Part shown: positions 9,680 to 11,476 of the stretch, in pieces
Numbering within the stretch: the stretch's first letter is position 1
Layout of the letters: each line of letters starts with the position of its first letter
The notes under the pieces: model-generated
The model's input: the letters and a program-made list of their open reading frames with translations, nothing else
What the model was told of the DNA's origin: nothing
Database searches by the model: none
Position numbers and translations under genes: made by a program
NCBI GenBank assembly: GCA_009602725.1
Contig: WELB01000035.1
Coordinates: 578,306 to 589,781 of the forward strand
DNA length: 11,476 nucleotides
Source: Spirogloea muscicola
Lineage: Eukaryota > Streptophyta > Zygnematophyceae > Spirogloeales > Spirogloeaceae
Reading direction: 5' to 3'

Positions 9680-9840
9680 CTCACTAATTAGCCACCTGGG
9701 CACTAGCAATAATAAGAATGAAAGAATATGCATGTGAGCCCGCCAAGAGTCCCCGCCGCAGCGGGAGGCTTGACAACTCTTTGTTAGCCTTCAATGCCGT
9801 ATGCATCCGGCTGCGACTCTGTAAAGCCCGTGAATGCAGA

Positions 9841-11442
9841 CTAATTTCGGCCCTGGAGGCTTGAGTACGGGTTCGCTGGGAAGATGGACAAGACGACGCC
9901 ATCAGATCCTTGACTTCCGTCGCAGCTCCATGCTGCCCACTGAGCCTTGACGGCAAAGATGTAAAACAGCAAGCTGTAGCAGGATGGATTAGCAACAAAC
10001 AGTAGGTGGTGTCAGCATGGCATTGCACTGATTGATGATGCGAGCAGGCTATGACCTTCTTCAGTCACACATGATCCACGTTCCTTGTGACACATGCACT
10101 TGTTGGTAAGGGCAGGGCTCTTGGCTCTGAGCTATCAGATTCCCAGCATGCAGGAATAAGTCAGGAGTGACCTGACTGGTCAGAGGCTAAACAAATACAA
10201 GAAATCACCACATAGAGACGTATGACACTCATATCAACAGACGGAGTAGCTGCCTTGCAGTACTTATGCAGCACAAGCCACTTTGCCACTGCCACAGCAA
10301 TGTTGAGCAATGTTGGATTGCCATAGGACTCATGAGCGCTCACCTCGCTGTCATGGTAAGAAATGAGAACACGGCGCCAATTGCGAAGATGTTCTCCTTA
10401 ATCACGTCACACTCAAGCTCCCGAAGGAGGCCCGACCTGAGCACACCTCTGCTGTGGTACTGGTTGTCAACGGCAGCCGCAATGAGCAGAGCAGACGCGG
10501 TGCAGAAGAATGTCCTGCTCAGCAACACCGGTGGGAATTCAAATTCAGAAAAAAACGAAAAGCAGTCCGTACTTACAAGGTCGATGTGAAAGTAACACTC
10601 AACACTGACATCTCCTATGTATGCTCATCGTATTGGGGTTCGGACTTGCGCTTGCCTCCATCCCCAAACTATAAGCAGCAAGATTAGGACTTGGTGCCCC
10701 CCCAATGCAGGGCCCATAAAGACTAGGAATACCCTGCAGCTATATTCGTGGCCTCCTTGTGTCGAACGAACCCGAACTGCACTGTATTCAACAAGCGAGA
10801 GTCTCCCGACGTGTCGCCGCGTCAGACTCACCAAGCGAGGAGCAGCATAACCAAAGGCCACGTCCTGGCCTTGCCAGGCTGGGTGCGAGCACCGAGGCAG
10901 CAGAGGCAGCCTCCGTAGTAGTTAGCTACAGCCATAAGGGCCGCGAGTAGGGCGGCCGCGACCGCGGCCAGCGGCGACGAGTTGCTGGGTGTGTACGAGC
11001 AGTACACTGCCGCGTTCTCGGTCAGCGCGTAGCCGACCTGTCAGAGACGAAGCGGCACAGCAATCTCAGCCAGCAATCGAGAGGGCGAACGGCCATGCCC
11101 CGGTGTCTCTCGTATGAGCGTGAGACTCATGGACGATACGTGCTCTTTTTTGACACTTGCGACGGGGCACGGCCCTGCTTACCGTCGGCCTCGACTGGCG
11201 ACCGACAGTGTATTTGACAACGGACATCACCAACGAAGCTTGACGACGCTTAAGCGTCAAAGCCGAGCGCTCGAGAAAGGAATGAGCCGAAGGTGACGTC
11301 TCAGAAGGCGAGCTCGCTCGCTTGCCTTGGAGCGGTGGGCCTCGGCGGCGACGCCCAGGCCGGTGGCGGCGCAGCCCAGCAGGACGATGGCCAGCGCGAC
11401 GAGGAGGGACAGGCGCGCCCCGCCGCCCTCCGGCGCCGCCAT
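9841..11442 (-). CDS. DUF1218 (DESIGUAL / MODIFYING WALL LIGNIN-like) membrane protein, complete
   Basis: Exons in transcript order: 11442-11326, 11037-10832, 10514-10344, 9973-9841 (TAG stop); 627 bases, 208 residues. Phases agree at every junction, but intron 1 needs a GC donor. Four hydrophobic segments: about 11-34 (an N-terminal signal-anchor or signal peptide, followed by AAEAHRSK), 62-82, 100-123 (LLLAWTFFCTASALL across a junction) and 150-174 (FAIGAVFSFLTMTASLLFYI). Family features seen: a Cys soon after the first loop (CSYTPSNSSP, C52), the CLCC cluster at 83-86 after the second helix, Trp108 in the third helix and a Cys before the fourth (LECD, C143). DUF1218 proteins are plant-specific, in the ER or secretory membranes; characterised members affect lignin content or leaf margin symmetry. 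The role of this copy is unknown. The start at 11442 has a good context (CCATGGCGG). The C-terminal 30 residues are polar and not diagnostic. Confidence 0.9.
9974..10343 (-). other. Intron 3 of the DUF1218 gene
   Basis: Donor GTGAGC, acceptor CTACAG; joining gives TMTASLLFYIFAVKA, which continues the fourth transmembrane helix, so the junction is well supported. Near the donor it holds a 10-bp direct duplication, AGCAATGTTG at 10296-10305 and 10306-10315. Nothing else notable in its 370 bases. Confidence 0.8.
10515..10831 (-). other. Intron 2 of the DUF1218 gene
   Basis: Strong donor GTGAGT after GCTTG, acceptor GAGCAG at 10515-10520; a split Trp codon is restored (LLAW-TFFC). The 317 bases contain a C7 run near 10697 on the plus strand and no other visible structure. 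Confidence 0.85.
11038..11325 (-). other. Intron 1 of the DUF1218 gene, GC-AG type
   Basis: The exon ends AAG and the intron begins GCAAGC, an excellent match to the AG|GCAAG consensus of GC-AG introns. The acceptor is GACAG at 11038-11042. Splicing joins AAEAHRSK to VGYALTENAAVYCSY in frame. The nearest GT (in GACGTCACC, around 11297) is in the wrong phase for exon 2. A 14-bp palindrome, GACGCTTAAGCGTC, lies at 11245-11258. Confidence 0.75.
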
Positions 11443-11476
11443 GGCCACCGCCGCGGCGGCGTCGCGCTCTCCCGGC
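11443..11476 (-). promoter_or_regulatory. Visible 5' leader of the DUF1218 gene
   Basis: Only 34 bases upstream of the ATG are in the window. They are GC-rich (GCC/GCG units) and hold an in-frame GTG at 11446-11448 that could be mistaken for a start; the ATG at 11440-11442 is the expected one. The promoter lies outside the window. Confidence 0.6.

Noticed and set aside
11245-11258. 14-bp palindrome GACGCTTAAGCGTC as a regulatory site
   Set aside because: It lies in the middle of an intron, is short, and matches no regulator I recognise; chance is likely.
11446-11448. GTG as start of the DUF1218 protein, two codons upstream
   Set aside because: The ATG at 11440-11442 has a strong context and plant nuclear genes rarely start at GTG.

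Overview
The window looks like nuclear DNA of a land plant. It holds three intron-rich, protein-coding genes with GT-AG introns of about 100 to 580 bases, GC-rich first exons, and protein families typical of plants: a secreted GLIP-like GDSL esterase, a plant-type HOP/STI1 co-chaperone, and a DUF1218 four-helix membrane protein. The DUF1218 family points to an embryophyte. I cannot place the species or decide between seed plant and non-seed plant from sequence alone. I rebuilt each gene by splicing across frames; exon phases agree at every junction.

Layout. 1-121 is a pure poly(A) run at the window edge. 122-3258 (+) is a GDSL esterase/lipase gene with eight recognisable exons; its start codon and signal-peptide exon are not visible. 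3259-4020 is the convergent intergenic stretch holding both 3' UTRs. 4021-8553 (-) is a complete 13-exon HOP/STI1 gene giving 592 residues. 8554-9840 is an intergenic stretch with the HOP promoter side (GCC repeat, TCP-like palindrome, GC-rich hairpin, heat-shock-element-like site) and the 3' flank of the next gene, which carries a striking 23-bp hairpin. 9841-11442 (-) is a complete four-exon DUF1218 gene of 208 residues whose first intron appears to be of the GC-AG class. The last 34 bases are its 5' leader.

The three genes are neighbours, not a pathway: HOP is a cytosolic Hsp70/Hsp90 adaptor, the GDSL protein is a predicted secreted hydrolase, and the DUF1218 protein is a membrane protein of the secretory system. 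I found no transposase, viral gene, RNA gene or CRISPR array. I did not find a new multi-gene system. The items worth a second look are the poly(A) junction at the broken gene start, a tandem duplication in an intron, the GC-AG intron, and the 3' hairpin.
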